Notes under the pieces: model-generated
What the model was told of the DNA's origin: nothing
Database searches by the model: none
The model's input: only the letters and a program-made list of their open reading frames with translations
Assembly: GCA_035235625.1 (NCBI GenBank)
Contig: CP141141.1
Location: 310,001-374,000 of the forward strand
Direction: 5' to 3'
Origin: Saururus chinensis
Lineage: Eukaryota; Streptophyta; Magnoliopsida; Piperales; Saururaceae
DNA: 64,000 nucleotides
Shown here: in pieces, positions 61,546-64,000 of the stretch
Layout: each line of letters opens with the position of its first letter
How positions within the stretch are numbered: position 1 is the first letter of the stretch
Position numbers and translations under genes: made by a program

Positions 61546-63981
61546 GCATGACAGGGCCAAGGCAGTTGAAATTTTAGTTAAAGACCTTAAAGTATTTGCT
61601 TCTTTCAATGAAGAACTTTTCAAAGAAATTACTAAACTGCTTACTCTTGATATCTTCAGGTGCTGATATGATTTAACAACTTGTTTTTTATTTTCTCTTC
61701 TTAGTTATGCGTATTATGTCTGAGTTGATTGTGAATTTTCTTCCTGCTTGTGTAATTGGTGCTATACCTAGGCAAAATGAACAACTTTCTAAGTACGGGG
61801 ATACAAAATCGGCTCGAAATATCATGTTATTGGATCTTAAGAAGCTGATTGGAGCAAATCCTTTATTCCGTGACAAGCTTACATTTTCAGTGTTTAAACC
61901 CTCGCTTTTGCGAACTCATATTAACCAAAGGTAGTTCTCTTCTCTATTGGGGGCATATTCTATCTTTATGGAGAGAAAAACAAAATTGAAGTTCATGGAC
62001 TTTGTCATTTTTGTCTAAATAAATTCTTAAAATTTTAGATGTAGACGAAAGTGCAAATTGTTTTAAGATGATATTTCTTCTTTTTCTGTCACATTGTTGT
62101 TTTGAAAGTTTCTCATTAGACTTTATTGAGCTTCTTTGCTGCATTTATAGTCTTAATTGGCAGCACCAACTATGTAAGAACCCTTGCCCCAACCCTGACA
62201 TCAAAACACTCTTTACTGATCACACATGTACCCCTACTAATGATGCTCGTGCACCACCTCCTACCAATAGTCCCCTTGTTGGGCGTATTCCTACAGCTGG
62301 AGCATTTCCTCCCATTGGTGCTCACAGTGTAAGTCTTTTTGTCTTTGTTTTGTGGTGGGCATATGATTGTTACTTCTCTCGACTATTGTTTTACATCATT
62401 ATATTCTGCAGCCTTTTCAACCAGTTGTTTCTCCTTCGGCTAGTGTTATTGCAGGATGGATGTCCAGCACCAATCCTATACCACATGCTGCTGTGGCAGC
62501 TGCCCCTCCTGGCCTTGTACAACCTCCTAATGCTGGTTAACCTCTTACTCTGGAACTTGTCCTTGCCACCTTTTTTCTTGATTTTTTTTATATATTTTTT
62601 TTATTTGTGCAGCTGCTTTCTTGAAACATCTGAGGGCACCTAATAGTGCTCTTGGGTTGGAGTACCAATCGGTTGATTCTGAACACTTGATGAAACGGAT
62701 GCGCCAGTCTGATGGGGTACTATTACAACGACCAATAAATTTAAAGTTTTTACCTTTCTGTTGCTGGTAAAATGTTGGCAGCTACATAATCAAATTGGAT
62801 ATGTATTATTAGGTATCTTTTTTGGGCGCCACTCATCCACCTAATATTTACTCACAAGATGACCTTCCAAAGACTATTGTGCGATCTCTTAGCCAAGGTT
62901 CAAATGTCATGAGCATGGATTTTCATCCTCAACAGCAGACAATTTTACTTGGTGGACTTTCCCTCCTATGCAGTGCAGTGGTTTCACTAATTATATGATG
63001 AAGTCATTGTTAGTCACTGATGGCATAGGTCCATTAACATTTTCAATATTTTTACTTCAGTTGGGACAAATGTTGGTGACATTGGTATATGGGAAGTTGG
63101 TTCTCAAGAAATACTAGCTCATAAGACTTTCAAAGTTTGGGACATCTCAGTATGCATTCTTCCCAATTTTTAATTTTTCAGAGGTTACACCGTTGAGCTC
63201 ATTCTAATTGTTGGTCCAATGAATTGTATACCAGACAGCATTGATGAAAGATGCCACCATTTCTGTCAATCAGTGCATTTGGGGTCATGACGGGTCAATA
63301 CTGGGTAGAATTTTTTCCCTCATCTTTATCAGTGTTTCTATGTCTTAAAAGATCCTTCTTATAACCATATAACCATAATATGTGCATGTTCATCTTAAAA
63401 GAACCACTGTTCATTCTGCTGCTTGAATATAAGGTGTGGCGTTCTCCAAGCATATAGTTCAGGTGTACACTTACAGTCTAACCAGAGAACTGGGACAACA
63501 TTTGGAAGACAAATCTCATATGCTAAAGGACGATGTGTCATTTTGTACCTCTTGTGTTCTGGTAGCTGACTTGTATGTTTCTGTCGATTGATGCACATGT
63601 AGGTAGGGTCAATGATATAGTATTCTCCCATCCTAACAAGCTACTCTGCATTGTAACATGTGGTGATGACAAGATAATTAAGGTAAATTTTTATGAGAAC
63701 TTTGATGGAGAACAGAGAAATACAAATCAGGAGAAGTAAACACAAATGGACCATTAATTTATACATATTAAACGAATGGTAGGTTTGGGATGCTGTAGCT
63801 GGCCGTCGGCAATATACGTTTGAAGGCCATGAAGCTCCTGTATATTCTGTCTGCCCCCATTATAAAGAGGCTATCCAGGTCAGTTATTTTATAAGTTTTC
63901 CATTTGGAGGCACTCATTTTGAATGATATAAATGTGGTTCTACTTTGAACTGTTTTCCAAATAGCTGACCAATGGTTCACA
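61546..63981 (+). pseudogene. TPR: TOPLESS-related co-repressor segment, ten exons, 5' exons absent, runs off the window
   Basis: Plant Groucho/Tup1-type transcriptional co-repressor. Exons seen: 61546-61659 (HDRAKAVEILVKDLKVF), 61772-61930 (NEQLSKYGDTKSAR), 62151-62328 (LNWQHQLCKNPCPNPD), 62412-62535, 62613-62716, 62813-62951 (DDLPKTIVRSLSQGS), 63061-63149 (VGTNVGDIGIWEVGS), 63235-63304, 63434-63507 (VAFSKHIVQVYTY), 63587-63682 (DAHVGRVNDIVF) and 63783-63878 (YTFEGHEAPVYSVCPHYKE); the 63434 and 63587 blocks are counted as one because their intron is doubtful. Most boundaries are GT..AG and keep the family frame. Missing: the N-terminal LisH/CTLH exons, not found anywhere in the window, and the conserved CSMPLQ piece after FKVWDIS. 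The intron between 63507 and 63587 lacks GT (GAA|GACAAA) and AG (TGTCG|ATTGATG). The WD-repeat part continues past the window. Probably a young 5'-truncated pseudogene; a gene with distant first exons is the alternative. Confidence 0.75.
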
Positions 63982-64000
63982 ATTCTCCTTCTCTTGTTAT

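Noticed and set aside
62068-62643. 191-codon open frame across the TOPLESS-related segment
   Set aside because: It reads through two introns. Only the stretch LNWQHQLCKNPCPNPD onward is exonic, and the rest is intron or the wrong frame.

Overview
This is nuclear DNA of a flowering plant, rich in transposable elements. The evidence is a two-exon WUSCHEL-related homeobox gene of the WOX11/12 type, a TOPLESS-related gene segment with plant-type introns, and many Ty1/copia, Ty3/gypsy and hAT remnants with plant-type features such as a methionine-initiator-tRNA primer site. I cannot name the species. Nothing prokaryotic, organellar, CRISPR-like or rRNA-like was seen.

Layout. 0-8.3 kb: remnants of several LTR elements (copia fragments near 1.3, 3.2 and 8.0 kb; LTR-like repeats at 1.6-3.1 and 4.7-7.2 kb). 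8.3-13.6 kb: the one clear host-gene neighbourhood, with the WOX11/12-like gene on the minus strand (9.73-11.83 kb), its probable TATA box, poly(A) signal and a G-rich intron. 13.57-13.80 kb: a foldback MITE. 14.2-14.8 kb: an AT-rich 21-bp minisatellite. 15.1-25.75 kb: an old gypsy element on the minus strand inside a mosaic of related LTR pieces in both orientations. 27.3-41.25 kb: a four-member nest. A copia element (5-bp target duplication AAGAC) carries a gypsy-like solo LTR and a hAT DNA transposon, and the hAT carries an 8.3-kb gypsy element (target duplication TAGGG). 43.6-47.6 kb: a 564-bp tandem duplication joined to a second copy of the 4.7-kb LTR-like repeat. 47.8-52.4 kb: a very long LTR-like repeat with three minisatellite arrays. 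52.4-60.8 kb: two copia remnants on the minus strand and an exact solo LTR (target duplication GATAG). 61.1-61.5 kb: GC-rich tandem units. 61.5 kb to the right edge: ten recognisable exons of a TOPLESS-related co-repressor that lacks its N-terminal exons in this window and has at least one badly degraded intron.

Only the WOX gene looks like a complete functional gene. The TOPLESS-related segment is either a 5'-truncated pseudogene or a gene whose first exons lie elsewhere. WOX and TOPLESS proteins are known partners in some WOX clades, but nothing here shows that these two loci are functionally linked. I found no convincing undescribed system. The most instructive structures are the datable nest, the inverted LTR mosaic and the minisatellite-bearing LTR.
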